Shown: piece after piece, positions 25,188 through 38,500 of the stretch
How the letters are laid out: each line of letters begins with the position of its first letter
Position numbering within the stretch: the first letter of the stretch is position 1
Assembly (NCBI GenBank): GCA_013398295.1
Contig: VZSF01002028.1
Location: 761,894 to 825,893, forward strand
DNA: 64,000 bases
DNA from: Chionis minor
Lineage: Eukaryota > Chordata > Aves > Charadriiformes > Chionididae
Direction: 5' to 3'
Position numbers and translations under genes: made by a program
Notes under the pieces: generated by a model
Seen by the model: the letters and a program-made list of their open reading frames with translations, nothing else
Told to the model about the DNA's origin: nothing
Database searches by the model: none

Positions 25188-28100
25188 CTGTGGTGAGAAG
25201 GGAAAAGGTTCTATGTTAGAGGAAGGGAGAAAAAAGGTACACCTTTCCCAGGGTTTGTCAGCTAAACCAACTCATCCTGGGTGGCTCAGCCTCAGCCCTC
25301 TCTGCCAGCAGGTGGGTTCAGGCAGCTCCCGGTTACCTACAGAGCCGGGGATTTCTCTTGCCTCCTTTTCTCGGAGCCAGCATCTGTGGTGGTTCTGCCC
25401 CTAGTGAGATGTGGGCTGTATCTGTCTTATTATTTAAAACGGTAGGAGAAAAACGGCACAAATTCACTCCTTACTGTGTGGATGTGATCCCTGAGAGAGC
25501 CAAACTTGTGCCTCTCCAGAGGAAGCTGTGTTGTTACAGGAGCTCCGGAGCCAGCGGGGAAGAATCTTGTTTCATCATGTTGTTAACTCCTGCGGTAACG
25601 TGGGTTTTATTCCTAAGAATAGCTCTTCCCCTCTGGAGCTTGAAACGCACAAGCGGGAAGGCCGGGCTCCAGGAAAGAATTAATGAAAGGAAAATGTCTG
25701 AGACAATTTCCTTTTTAAATATTAAATGCTACAATGGGGCATCATAAAACGGGTTGCTTCTGGCACACTTATTCCTTAGGCTTTGAGGAATGAATCGCGG
25801 TACTCCAGTCATCACTGGGTAAAAGGTGATCTCCTTGTCTGCCTCAGTGGCATGTGTAGGGGGTTTTGTGTGTTTTTTCAGCTTTTTCACGCTTTTGGGG
25901 CCTCTTTCCTCATCTTTACTTTCTGCAGCTCCCAGTCCCTTTGCAAAGCCCCGCGACTGCGTTGGGAAACACGAGGGTTTTAACACGAGCGTTAACCCGG
26001 GACGCCGGTCGCTGCGCTGGGTCCGTAGGTGCCCGGCTCAGGGGGAGCTGTGGTGTCTGAGGAGGGCAGGAGGTTTCCAGCCCTGCGGAGCTCCCCGCTC
26101 CCTCCCCCTTCCCTCCTCCATTGCTCTATCTTCGGGCAAGTGACAGAAGGGATAAAGAGCTCAAATGGAGTGGGTGGGAGAAATCAGCCCTGTTTCTCAT
26201 TTCATTCTGTGCGTGAAGCCTCGGGGAAGAATTTCCTACAAGAATAAAATGGACTCTTTCAGCTAAGTTAAGCCACCCTGCCCCCCTCCCGCTGGGTAAA
26301 GGGACAACTTTTCTCCTGCCTCATCCCACCTCCAAGAGCCCGTCCCTCCCTCTGGGTCTATAAAACAATGATGGCACCAGAGCTGCAACAGGAGCCGGAC
26401 TGGGGAAGGGGAGAGCAAAGCTACCAGCCCGTGATTTTATAATGTCTCTTAAAATTCTCAGAGTAGTGAATCTGGGAAGGAATCACAACTGCTACTTAGC
26501 CCAGTTCCCAAGAAGAGAAGCAGCTGCGGAGATGAGGATGTTCAACCAGTATATCTGGATTATTTAAGGCAAAAGGAGGGTGATTGACCCGTGATCGCTA
26601 CCAAACCCCCACAATTCTTCCTGCCTCTCACCCTCTGGGTGGTTTATTGATTCAAATTTGGGAAGGGTTTGTAGGGCTGCAGCCTCTTTTTATGTTCTTA
26701 TATTTACCTAGGAAGGGAGAAACCTCTCCCTGGTTTTAGCTTACTTGCAGGCAGGAGCATTTCAGGTGGATAACTTGGATGCCCACCCCAAGTAAGTCAC
26801 TGAGAAGGAAACCTGCTGTCCGACACCTCAAGGGACTCCAGGTTTGGCACTGGAAGCTCTTCAAACCCCTCTGCTGGGCAGTGCTGTCACCCCCAGCAGC
26901 AGTGTGTCCCCACTGCGCCCACAAGCAGACGCTGCTGTGAACGCCACGGCGAGGACGGCGCTAACGCAGCCTCTAGGAGTAGCTTGAGCACCGTCCTTCT
27001 GCGGTGGCCACCGCAACGCAACCCGGGCGCTCGGTGCAGAATGGCCTGGGATGCTGCAGAAGCAGCAGGTGGAAACGTGGGGAACACCACAAGAAGGGAT
27101 TTGCTTTCAGTTTTCAAGATGACTCACGCTGGAATAAGCAGCTGTGATGAAAAAACAGAGCATGTTTCCGAGTGCAACTCGGATAAATAAATTGAGGGGC
27201 TCTTCCTCCTGCATAAGGACTGGTTTCCTGTCCCACGTGTTCTTCTGCCCATAACCTTGTCTCAGCCAGAGTTGCAGCAGCATTACCTGCCCCTGGCGAG
27301 GAGCAGCTTTGTGTCTGGCATTTCCTGTGTTTGTTTGGAGTGTCTGGCGCTGTTATGTGGCAGGTGGGGATCCGTGCTAGCTTTCCAAAGGGAAATGTGA
27401 CTTCAGGCTTGCGCTTGGCCGAGCGCAGCCTCTCAAACCACGCTTAGCAAGTCACTTTGCTCTCTGATGTTGTCTCCAAATGCTTTGTGCTCTCTTCTGT
27501 CAGGTTCCTTTGCTATTTAATTTATCTCTGGCATTTATATTTCCTCTCACTGCTCTAGCAAGGCCTCTTACAGAGATTATCACAACTGCGTTATACCAGC
27601 TTGTATTACATCTAGCTGAGCTCTTCCTTGTCAAGGAAGCAGAGGTGACATTTGGCAAGTCTATCCTCTCTTCGAGTTTGTGTTCATTGTCGCCAGGGAA
27701 AGCTGAGCCAATTACAGTATTTACCGCAGGTGTAAAAAGGCAAAAACGTTTCTAGAAAAGCTTTGTGTAGATGGCAGTTCTCTTGCAGAAAGCAAGAGCT
27801 GGATGCTGACAGGTTGGGTGTTTTAAATAAACCAGAGTTTATCCCTCTGGTGTTCCGGGCAATTCAGGCACCTCTCAGACAGACGCAGGGACCAAACAGC
27901 CCCCAGTGTGAGACGGGTCTAACGCCACCGCGGACACACAGGCAAGCGGCAAAACCACACCGGCGTGGGCTCTGCCGTGCTTCCAGGTGGCTGATTCCTG
28001 GCTGAATGAAACTACAGGCATCCCCGTTCTCACGCTGCACCGATCTCGTTACAAATACAACCCACAGGCTTTAAAATAGGCAGCCGTGGAAAATCCTGCC

Positions 28101-31100
28101 TCTCAATACAACGTGTGTCAGGCAGGAGTTATAACCAGGGAGCAGATAGGGTACTGAGTGAGAACGGTGAAATTATTTATATTCCACCGGCCTTTTAGCT
28201 ACTGAATCCTGTTTTTTTAGACAACAGAGGTAGAAAACTCGTTCTAGAGCTAAGGGTGTCTTAGCACTGTTCCTGCTGTTGTCTAAATGTGGTGTTAGCA
28301 GTTCTATGGCTGGGAGAGAAGAGGCAAAAGATGAGTCTGGGACCCTCCACTTATTAGGAAGTAATAATTCGGGATCCTCTCTCATATCTTTAAACAGAGG
28401 GAATGCAGCAAAGCACCTGCCTAGTATTTTCTCCGTTAGCGGCAGCAAACTGTGGTGGCCCACAGGAAAGGGCATGGATGCGGGAATTGCCGCGCTTTCC
28501 CTGCTGCTCCGGCTTGGAAGCTGCCTGCTCTCCCTGCCTCATTTTTGGGAGTAGGGAAGTGTGGGTGGGCTGTTGCACTGCCCCTTGTTGCGAACAGCCA
28601 AAAGCTGTAGAGCTTGTGGTGCTCCATCGGTCCCAGCCCACGCGTGCAACACCCCCTTCTTTGGGTGGGAGATCTCTCTCTTTCCCAGGGCAGCGTCTGT
28701 GCTTAACACGCCGCTGCAGCACACGCAGCGCTGTGGTTTGGGGGCAGCCCTTCTGCTCCCTGCCCTGTCCCCTGGCTCCAGGGTCTGTCTCTCACCCGGT
28801 AGCGCTCGACCAGCTTGAAGCCCACGACGTGCTGCAGCTTCCGAAGGCAGATGGGACACGGCTCCAGGGGCCGCAGCAGGGCTTCGTCCAGGCTCAGGGC
28901 GCCCTGCATGATGCACTGCAGCCAGCGGCATGTCCCCAGCCCCATCAGGTGGCAGATCTCGTGACAGGTCACCTTTTGGGGAAAGCAAAAAGCATAGGAG
29001 TGATGCGGTCGCTCCTGCTCGGACCATTCCTTTCTCCTCCACTGTTCCACCTTCCCTGCTCCCGCCAGCCCAGCCCTGGCAGTCCTCCAGCCTAGGCTTT
29101 TCCGAGGTGAAAGGGGAACATGGCTCCCTTCTTCCCTTGCACCCCACCATCCAACCATCTGTGTTTGTACAGTGGAGGAGGAGGGATGGTGTGTTTTTTA
29201 GAAGTGGACGTGGGAAGACCCTGTAGATAGCATGTTTGGGGCTCCAGGGCAGTGCTGCTGTCGCTGCCTTCCTCGAGGACAAAGTAGTGTTGTGGGTTTT
29301 TTAAGGAGGAAAAACAGTCCCACTGGGGCCTGAAAAGAGCAGCAGAGTCCATGAGAGAAATCTGCAAGAGGCTACAGGCAATAGCAGATCTGGTCCTTCC
29401 AACGCAGACGCGCTTAATGTTTGTGCCAAAGCAAAAACTGAGCTGGAGTCAGCTGGTCAAGTGTGACTGCCTTGGGAATTGGCAACCCGGGAAAGGCTGA
29501 GGGTGGAGGATTCCCCTTCTCCTCCCATCGCCACCTAACATCATTTGAAATTGCTACAGGAAGAGACCTCAGACTTGCAAATCCTGAGCAAATACCAAGG
29601 GAGGCAGAGAGAAATGGCATCGAAGGTGTTGGTGCGGCTGCTCCTCGTGGGCCAGCTTTGGGAGACACGTGGGAAGCAGAGCTGGCAGGAGGGCACAGGG
29701 GAGATGCTGGGATGAAGGAGGACGGCACTCAGGAAGAGGATGCGTTAGAGACAAGTGGGGTTTAAGAGCGTCTGCATATAAATATATGTGCAAACTTGTC
29801 TTAGGTATTTTCCTCACGCATCCGCGTAAGCAGGTCTGCCACATGGTCCTCTCCCCTCATGGATACTCCTGTGCCCCCTTCCCAGCCATCCGTTAGTTAA
29901 CACACAACCCCACTAGATACTCTGATTAACTCCCAAACACACATCCCACTGCACATGCATCGCCTGACAAGCAAAACACTCCGATTACCCAAGGGCAAGC
30001 CTGGGAGCTGGGCAGGGGTTTGCCTCCATGTTGCTCCGTGCCGTAAGGCGAGTCCCGTAGTCTCCCCATCCAGCTGATGCCATAATTTGCGCCAGGGGCA
30101 AGGGGGGTAAGTGTTGTCTATGTGATGCACTAAAATACAAGCTCTTTAGGACTAGGTTAAATGTGTGAGCTTAGATGTGATGGCCCATGTCTTCTGGGAG
30201 CAGAGTCTCATGCCTTCTTCACTGGGTGAGACATGGATAATAACCAGGCCTGAAACATTTAACCCTACATGGCAAGAAATATGGGGTGCGGGAGGTGGCT
30301 GGTCCTACCTTACAGCACTGGACCATCTCCTGCACACTGAACGGCAAGGTCCGGTCTCTGCTTTCCTTGCTGACTTCGCGTAACTCTTCCTTCTGCGTGA
30401 GCAGATTCAAGCTGCTACAACCAGCCTGGGGGAAATCCCCGGAAAATCTGGCAAAGCTGCAGACACCCACTTCTGCAAAGAGAGGCACGTACAAGTTAGG
30501 CATCGGCTGTCCTACGGCTGTCTCTCACCTTAGGCACCACAGAGAGAAAGCTGCTGTAGCACGGGCCAGTTGAGCACAGAGGGTGTGATGAGAGACACTT
30601 CCCAACAGGTTTGTAGCACCTCAGTTACCTTTGTCTGGATCAGGAGCCCCGACTGCCCTCATTTTACATTGGGAAAACCTAGTTCCTCTTCTCAGGGAGT
30701 GAATGAAAGGTTAAGGATAAGATCTGCCTATTCCAGTCTCCCAGGGAAGGCTTTTTGGTAGAGCGCTGCCTTATCCGCACGCTGTGCAAGGAGATCACGG
30801 GACACCAATCCCACCTTGTCCTGGCAGGAATTTGCTGAACGTGAAGCTCCAAGTCTCACAGGGGTAAAGGTCCAGCAGAGTGAGTCCAAGAACGCATAGG
30901 GCATCCATGGGCTTGTTGTTCTTCAGGAAATTCAGGATCCCATCTGGACAAATACATGAAAGATGTTTGTTACAATAAAGCATCGCTACAAGGCATGCAA
31001 GAGCCAGAATTTCTCCTGTTAATGGGAAGGAGGATGCAATCCAAGCCACAGATGGGCTGTTCTGCTGGATTTGGCGTCGGGGATGGAGAACCATGGCTGT

Positions 31101-32920
31101 GTCGCCCATCCCCTCAAACCAAAGTATGAGCAGACCTGACTTCTGAAGTGGTCCTGAGCACTGAGTTCAAACAAAGCGGAGCTAAGGGCAGGGATGCAGG
31201 TGAATTCAGTACTGACCCATGGAAATAAGCCCCTGGAAGTAGAAGAATTTCCCTACGGGTGTTTCGGACCTGAGCTGGAGCAGCCGCATCGCCGCAGCAC
31301 TGGTTCAGGGCTGAGCACGTGCTGCCCGCGGTACCTGCAAACAGCTCGTTCCAGGCGGATGTTTGTGCAGGGCGAGTTTGGCAGCTGACAAACCCATTTC
31401 CCTGGGGAGCCGCATGACACTTGAACCCAAATTTCCTAACATGAAAGGCCAGCGAGTTCCCCGCCTGCACCACCCAGGCCACTCATTTACTTTGGCTCTG
31501 GACAAGAGCTGGGAGAACTCGGACTGCACCAAATCAACAGTGCCTTCCCGCGGAGCCGATCCGATTGCTGTGCGGAGCTGGCCCTAAACGGAACGGCACT
31601 GAAAAATTCAAGCAGCAGAGGAAAACAGGATGAAAGTCACTTTGTTTTTTATTCCTGTTTCCAGCCACAAACTTCTGGGTTTTCCACGGGAACAGGATTT
31701 CTCCCTTTTCACTCCCTTCCTCGTCCCCTCCCTGCTCAGGCAATGAAGGGCTATTTCAGGCATTTCCTAAGGGAGGGCTCGTGCCCGCCTGCCAAGCTGA
31801 TGTCTGTAGGGCTCCCCGCTCCCAGGTCCTCACCTGCGTGAAGCTGCACCCTGTCCGTGTCCCGGCTGTGGCGGTAGCAGCAGTGGATGGAAGAGATGGG
31901 GATGGAGGGAAGGCACTTCACGCGGAGACCCAGGAAAAAAGACTCGACGCAGCTCTGGAGGGAATCCAGCAGGGAGAGCCCGGCAGGCCCTTCGATCAAG
32001 TCTAGGAAGAGGAACTCTGTTATCAGCTCCCTAAAGCCAGGGTGAACCATAAGGTCCAACAGGGCAACTGGGAAGAGGAAGGACGGTTCATTCCGAAGTC
32101 AATTGCTTTCTCTGGGATGTGGCAGACAGCTCTAGATGGTTATACAGACATGGAGGAGAAGAGGCGGCTCTTTCTGAGAGGTGGCTCGAGGCATTAATGC
32201 CCTCTCTCATTAGCAGAGCAGATGTGCTAGGAAGGTTTTCTCCTATTTAAGTCATGCAGAAAGATTAATGTGGGAATGAGAGGCTGTTTTCAACGAACCA
32301 TCAGGGATGGTGCTCCAGAAATGCTGTTTTATCCAGCATAGTTTTACACATAGATACATATATGTGTGTGTATGCGCACGTATATTCATAGCAAGTCTCA
32401 CCCAGGGGCACAAATGCCATTTACATGATGGTTGTCATCGTGGCTCATGACTCTGGACTTGGGGGCACGTCAGAGCCTTTGGTACTACAGACTTATCTTT
32501 GCTATGGCAATTGCATTTTGCAGGCTGGTCCTCAGGAGAGGATGTCAGTACCATTCAGCACCACCCACCTCCCTCCCGTATCTCTCCTGGTGGCTCGGTG
32601 AAGACGCCCACGGTACCTATAGGTTGCAGGTAAATGTGCTTTCGATACAAGTTCTGCTTCCTCTTCAGCATGGCATGATAGAATGTCTCAAAGTCCTCGG
32701 GGGCGTCGGGATGGCTGAGGAGCCAGTCGAAAGCCGTCCGGATGAGCAGCGTGCAGAAGAGGGTTCTCTGCGGGTTGTAGGCTTCGGAGAGGAACAGCTT
32801 CTCCGCCCTGGAGAAAGCTTTGGCGTAGAGCTCCTGCAGGGCTGGGTTGGTGGAGATCAGCGCGTCCTTCAGAGCCCGGGGCCCGAAGCTGAATTCCTGA
32901 GCGTGTTTGCACTGCAGCAT
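24618..32920 (-). CDS. AMZ1: AMZ1, archaemetzincin-1 metallopeptidase (complete, six coding exons)
   Basis: Predicted zinc metallopeptidase of the archaemetzincin family; physiological substrates are not established. Coding exons in order: 32617-32920, 31834-32001, 30815-30943, 30309-30472, 28796-28972, 24618-25187. Every junction is GT-AG, the phases chain (1,1,1,0,0), and the total is 1512 nt, 503 residues plus stop, against about 498 in human. The protein starts MLQCKHAQEFSFGPRALK. The catalytic motif HEICH is at residues 259-263, followed by G, then the cysteines of CRWLQC, IM, and a CPIC pair 16 residues further on, matching the family signature HExxHxxGx3Cx4CxM...CxxC. The position usually holding the third zinc histidine is threonine. 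The C-terminal 190 residues are acidic and serine-rich, then basic (SSLRRKLSSRKLSK). A further ATG 48 nt upstream of the chosen start is in intron, because an acceptor lies at 32951-32952. Confidence 0.96.
25188..28795 (-). other. AMZ1: AMZ1 intron 5
   Basis: Longest intron within the AMZ1 coding region (3.6 kb). I see no repeat family or nested gene in it. The other coding introns are 28973-30308, 30473-30814, 30944-31833 and 32002-32616; all are ordinary unique sequence. Confidence 0.8.
28796..28972 (-). CDS. AMZ1: AMZ1 coding exon 5 (zinc-binding motif)
   Basis: Acceptor ccccaaaag, donor GTGAGA; 59 codons in phase 0. The exon begins VTCHEICHLMGLG and carries the catalytic glutamate (residue 260), the two histidine ligands (259 and 263) and the four-cysteine structural zinc site. 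It ends GFKLVERYR. Confidence 0.96.
30309..30472 (-). CDS. AMZ1: AMZ1 coding exon 4
   Basis: Acceptor ctttgcag, donor GTAGGA. It encodes VGVCSFARFSGDFPQ, a variable glutamate/lysine-rich linker, and EMVQCCK directly before the zinc-binding exon. It begins in phase 1 and ends in phase 0. Confidence 0.94.
30815..30943 (-). CDS. AMZ1: AMZ1 coding exon 3
   Basis: Acceptor tttgtccag, donor GTGGGA. It encodes DGILNFLKNNKP, then DALCVLGLTLLDLYP and WSFTFSKFLPGQ. This is the conserved core strand region in front of the metallopeptidase motif. Phase 1 at both ends. Confidence 0.94.
31834..32001 (-). CDS. AMZ1: AMZ1 coding exon 2
   Basis: Acceptor cttcctag, donor GTGAGG. It encodes residues 102-157, including SCVESFFLGLRVKCLPSI and the basic, serine-containing YRHSRDTDRVQLHA. 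Phase 1 at both ends. Confidence 0.94.
32617..32920 (-). CDS. AMZ1: AMZ1 coding exon 1 (start codon exon)
   Basis: ATG at 32920-32918. The exon itself probably begins at 32950 behind acceptor ctcctgcag, giving 30 nt of 5' UTR here, so at least one non-coding exon lies upstream. It encodes residues 1-101 and ends KHIYLQPI plus one base; donor is GTACCG. The conserved stretch EAYNPQRTLFCTLLIRTAF is in this exon. Confidence 0.94.
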
Positions 32921-35900
32921 CGCGGAGAGACCGGCCGGCCGTGGCACTGCCTGCAGGAGGGGACACAACCATCAGCACGTGGCCTCGCGAGGGACCTGGA
33001 CACCTTCTCCCACTTTGCTCTGAAAGCAGTGTGCCCCAAGATCCCAGCTGTGAGGTGTGACTGGGATCTTCTAAGTGCTGCAGGTAGTGCTGGCCAGGAG
33101 CCGTAGGCATTTCCATGAGGGTAGCTGTTAGAGGGGGCTCTACCTCTGCGTGGATGCCACTGGTTTATGGACAATGAACCAGCAGATGGTGCTGAAGAAT
33201 GCGTAGCCCCATTATTGCTACCAGATGTCTAGATTAAATCAGATAGTTTGATTATTTTTTAATTTTTTTTGGTGCTCCATCCTGAGGTCCTGCTAACACG
33301 GGAAATACTTCTGTGTGTTGTGCAACTGGCTGCACTGGCCCTCGTACGATGTTGGAAGGTGGTGCTCCATTTTGCTGGAGCTCAAACACGCTCCTTGGCA
33401 CTCCCAAAGCCAAACGTCTATGGCAGGAAAGAAGAGGTAGATCTTGGTCTTTATTTACCTGTCAGAAGCCTAAACTTCTGACTTACCTGAAGCCAACGAA
33501 AGCAGCTGTTCGGTGTTGACAATTTCCTCTAACAGCTTTAAATCCTCGCTTTTAGGGATTGACCTGGGGCACCTGCTGGCTCACAGTGCTCTTCCCAGGC
33601 TGCAGGATGTGGGGAGGTTTGCCCAGCCTGACCCACTGGTGGGACACCGAGTGTGAGACTCATGTTTGGAGCTGCCTCTCTAGCGAGATACGTACGGGCC
33701 CGTTGCCACCGTGTCCCTTCATGAATAACTTCATGTCACACCACGTTACCATCAAGACTACTGGTGATGACATAAAGTGGTGAATAAAGAGCAAACGAAA
33801 GCCTGCAGTGGAAAGAAATTAATTCAGAGCATCCCAGAAATAGCCTCTCCAGGGCCCTTTCTAAGGCCGGCGTGTTCAAAGCTGCAGAAGTCAGGGACCG
33901 ATTTCCCGTTGCGATTTATGCACTTAGGGATATTCCAGTAGATATCTGGGAGAAAGGGAAGAAAAAGAGGAAATAGAGTACAACCCCTATGGCTAACCTA
34001 TGTCTGGATTTTTTCCAAAGACATTTGTTTTTTGTAAAGAGATCATGCCAAGCAGAACTAGAGTATTTTGAGAGGTACCTGGGGCAAAGCTGCCTACCAC
34101 AGGTGCTCCTGGGTGCAGCAGGGTAAAAATACACAGCTATATGCACACAAAAGCACAGGTTTCTAAAGAAAGTATTATCTTCTACCAGGCAACTTAGTAC
34201 TAACCTAAAAGAAACCAGACAAGCTTTCTGGCTGAATAAGCAAATGTATCAGCTGCTGACCATCACCATTATAACAGCATTATTATTTTTATTTCTTTTA
34301 GGAGGAACTGGTCAAGTCTATAATTTAAGCGAGTCTACAGCCTAGCTCTGACAGGCGAATGACATTCAGTGGCCCCCGAGGACAGCAATATAAATTCAGA
34401 AAATTCAATATTTAAAAAATGGTACTGACATGAGGCAAAGCCTTTCCTCAGTAACGCAGAGAAGGCTCCGGTAGTTTGCACCATAAGAGAAAGGTGGCAG
34501 CCCATTAAAATTAACATTGAATTTCTTTACATCTAACCCTGGGGAAGATATGTGTGTGTATAAGCAGTCCTTAAAAAAGACTCGGTTTGTATGATCTTTT
34601 TTGGCTCTGAGGGTATACAGCCTAAGAGAGGGAGCAGGTAAGTAGTTTTCTTTTATTTTTGCAAGCTTTGTGTTTGACTAGCATTAAGCTGACAGCAGAC
34701 AGCACGGTGGGATCTGAGGTGGTACAAGCTGAGAAATAAAACCTGTGATGCTTTCTCAGCCGCCTCTTCTTATTGCTCAGAAAACGTCCAAATTGCTTCT
34801 GCTGGTTTTTACAGATAGCAACAAGGGTTCGTGCGAGGTTGTGCTGCACTTTGTCACCCAAATCTCTACACTTCTGACTTGCTTCCAGATTTGGGAGGAC
34901 AAAAAATGAGAGTCTGCCTCCACCAGGTCATCCGGAGTTTTGCCTTTGCCTAGGGCCAAGCTTTCACTTGTTCTGCACAAACTTTAAATACAAACATCAT
35001 TTTTTTCTGGTCACATGCAGCACGAATTTACACTCGGAAGCTATTAAGGATATTAAAATAACCGAGGATGTGATCCTGTGAGCTACTGACTGCCTTTTAC
35101 TCCCGGGGAAATCACGGAGAGACTTTGCATGTGGTCCAGGTTGAGAGCGATCCTGTCAGAGACAGTTTCTGAGCAGCACGAGCCGCTTCCATCCGCTCAT
35201 CCTGGCAGTAAGTGGCATGTGGGTCTGTGGGAGGAGGAGCTGGTTAGAAAATGAATGGATTTTTCTTTTCTAAATGGGAAGTAGCAAAGAGTGGATGTAT
35301 GCAACAGCAGACACAATGAGCACACAGTCTTTTAGCCTGTGTTCCTCGGGGCTCTCTCATGGAATATAGTGGTGCACCCAAAGCTATGGGATAGACATTG
35401 TTTCCCCAGGCTTCCTAAAAGGGGGACATTCAACCAGCTCCAGACGTTCCCAGCTATAAGCATGGGGTTTGTGAACGTCCACCGTGCCCAAGGACAGCCG
35501 TGATTACCCTTTAGTGGTTGGAAAGCTCAAGCACAGGAATTCCCTCGCAATGGCCAGGCGGGAGAGGCGCGTGCCTCCTTCTCCTGCAGGCTCCGGCTTT
35601 GCTTCCCACAGAATAGCAGCAACCCGTTCCACTCTCCAAATCCAACACAGTTACTCCTCTTTAACAAGCTTTTCTAAAGTACTTCACTGGAGAAAATTAA
35701 TGCCTCAGAAAATTTTTATGGACAACGTTAGCAGTTTAAAAAAACAACCCGTTTTACAACATTAACTACAGTGATGTTATTTGTGCTTGATCTAATATAT
35801 GAATATAGCATTTCATTAACTGAAGTAGTGCAAAAGGGCTTTGTCATTTTTAGCTCTTGTGTTGAGGGTGCTTTGTGTAACTCCCTGATGCAGTGCTTCA

Positions 35901-36833
35901 GGAGGGAATTGCGCTTCAGCTTGGATTTTTTTTTCCCCTCGGTTTTTAAGATGCCAGGGTGGTGATGAAGAGGTGGAAGCACCGATGCATCCTAACGCCC
36001 TTCAGCTATGCAGGAAGGAGACATCACGTCTCCTTCAGGAGACAGCAGCTAATTTGGCCCCTTGTTTAATGACAAGGTGTAGGACTTGACTAGCAAGTCC
36101 TGAGGAGGAGAAAGTAACTCTCTGTATTTAAAAGGCCAGTAACTTGTAGCTGCACTTGAGGAAATGCTTTAAGAAAAATCATAAAGATCAGCTGCAAGTG
36201 GAGACACAACATCTGCTCGTGTGCCGTTCCCTACTTCTACCATTGGAATAAAGCACCCTGTTCCCAGTCTCAATTCTGTCATTCCATCTTGCAGCCATTT
36301 GCTAACAGTGTAATTTTTCCAAAACAAGGAGCCGCAGTGTTGGATCGCATGAAGGAGCGGTGCACGTCGAGCCTGTGCCCTCCCGGTGCCCGCAGGCTCC
36401 CAGACGGAGCCCGTGCTGGGAATCTGGAGCCAGCTGATGGAGACCTCCCTCTCTTTCCTGTTACTCACACCTTCCCCGTTACCATCCTCACATCCATGCG
36501 GTGCGGTGGAGACACACACGACCCAAAGGATGTGGCACTTGGCTCCTTGTCTGCTGTTGGGGACAGCCCTTCCCAGTGATTATGTTGTAGGAACCCAGTT
36601 GTGGCCTTTCTGCTGGTGGTGCCCGCTGTGACGGGCTTTGGCTTTTGGTAACACAGAGGTTTCGGGTCAGACTGGGTGCGCTGCACAAATCCTTCTACTA
36701 TGGAATTTGACAGATTTTTTTTTTCACGGTGGTTGTTTTCAGATGATATGCCCCCAAAATCCAGTCTCAGCACGTGACAGCTGAGCAGGTTCTTACAGTA
36801 ACCTGTAATGTGCTCTATATGCAATTCAGGTTA

Positions 36834-36930
36834 CTCATAAATTATTCTCTTTCCAAATCAGGCACCTATAAATTATTCTCTGTAATTGAAAATTACCTAT
36901 GAATTATTCTTTTTGTAATTCGCAGTTATG
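36834..36930. repeat. Short tandem repeat, period about 31 bp, three imperfect units
   Basis: Units begin around 36835, 36868 and 36899. Each carries taaattattctct or a close variant (tatgaattattct), with AT-rich filler between. A fourth degenerate copy (atttattctct) follows near 36934. The units differ by several bases and small indels, so the array is not recent. Confidence 0.7.
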
Positions 36931-38500
36931 TCATTTATTCTCTATTATATCGACACTGCTTTCTTGGCTAGATATGCCTGGGGCTGACAGTAACAGTGTC
37001 ATTCTCAAAAGCCAAGGCAATATCATACAGTGCGGGATCATTTGGGATATTCTGATGCAACAGAAACGATCTTGTGTGCAGAAAATCTATGTTGTACAGG
37101 TCCAGAGAAGGACATTCAGTACATAACAGATTTTTTTTTAATGGAATTTGGCCTTGACATTGGACAGATTGTATTTTTATATACATTTTTTTAAACTTTT
37201 TTTTTAATGCTGGGCATTCTAAAGTTGTTTATTTCATAAGTCAACTTGTAAGTCATTTCTGACTCTGACTCTCTTATACACACTGCAGCCTGCAGATGCA
37301 CAGAAAAAGATTCATTCTGTTTCCTTCCCCTCAGCTCCTGTGAAGTATGTAGAGGCAGACTCACTTAACTGGGCCCTTCGGATGTCAAGAGGGACATTAG
37401 CAGAGTCTCTTAAAACTGATTAATTGCTTAACTTAAGTGCTGTACTGTAAACAAGCAGGGATAGCGCAGAAAATTCATAGCCGGTCAACAGAAATGAAAA
37501 GCCCAGAGCAAACACAACGAGCGTTACCTAATTATCAACACATGCCCTAGTTGCTTAATACCTCCTTTCCTGAGATTTGCAGTTGGTGTCTGCTACCGCT
37601 ACGCTCGGATCCATCTCTCCTTCCCAGGATCACCCAGGTGACAGCCTGAAAGCCATTTTCCCAATTTATTTGTTGACAGGTGTAGAAAGGTATTTTCCTC
37701 GACGGAGAAGCTGAACTCTCAACGGGCAAGAAAGTCCAGTGTGGTGGGAGAGAGAGACGACAGCGAGGTGTACCGGCATCTAGCCCCAGTCCAAATAAAA
37801 TTCTCACTGGTCCAGCTCCTTCCCGGAGGCCCCAAACCCAGCCCCTGGCACGGCGCTGGGCTTCGCCTGCTCCACCAGCTCAGCTTGGCCACGTTCAGAC
37901 CCGAAATGGGGCAGCTCCTGGGGGCTGCGGGGGAATTTCAAGACCCCCAGCGCTTCTCCCAGTCCGTCTCTGCTCAGGGGTAAAATCCACTCCGGACCTG
38001 ATCATCCCCGTACATGTACCCACAAGGAACGGCAGCATCTTCTGTTCATTTTGCACTAATTGGCCACAAAACCCTGAGTCAGATCTGTTTGTGTTCAAGA
38101 CCATAAAGCTAGATAAAACCTTCTGGCCTCACGTACTGCCGATAATATTTATGTGTAATGTTTCTAGAATATGTTTGTGACTGGGAAACAGATGCTTTGT
38201 GTGGTCTCTCTCAAAATGAGTCACTCCTGGAGCTGTGGAAACCTTCAGGGATTCACACATGCATGTTCTGGGAGGAGAATCTACCTGTCATATCGTAACT
38301 GTCATTGGCATGTTATTGCCGCAAGGCTCAGTCCTGGAAGTTTGTCCTCACGTGAATCTTCCTCCTTAATTTACTTGGACTGTTGGACAAGCCAGATGGG
38401 CAGCTCACGTGCAGGAAGGTTTGCAGGATTGAAGACTAGATTTGTAAAGGTCATTAAATACCTAAGATGGACACAGATGCTTGTGTCTGTCTTCATTTAA

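Noticed and set aside
28403..29095. 230-codon + strand open frame
   Set aside because: It overlaps the AMZ1 zinc-binding exon on the opposite strand. The AMZ1 frame matches its family residue by residue, so this is a shadow.
28539..29282. 247-codon - strand open frame
   Set aside because: It is the wrong frame over the AMZ1 zinc-binding exon and adjoining introns, with no family resemblance.
32432..33106. 224-codon + strand open frame
   Set aside because: Antisense shadow of the AMZ1 start-codon exon.
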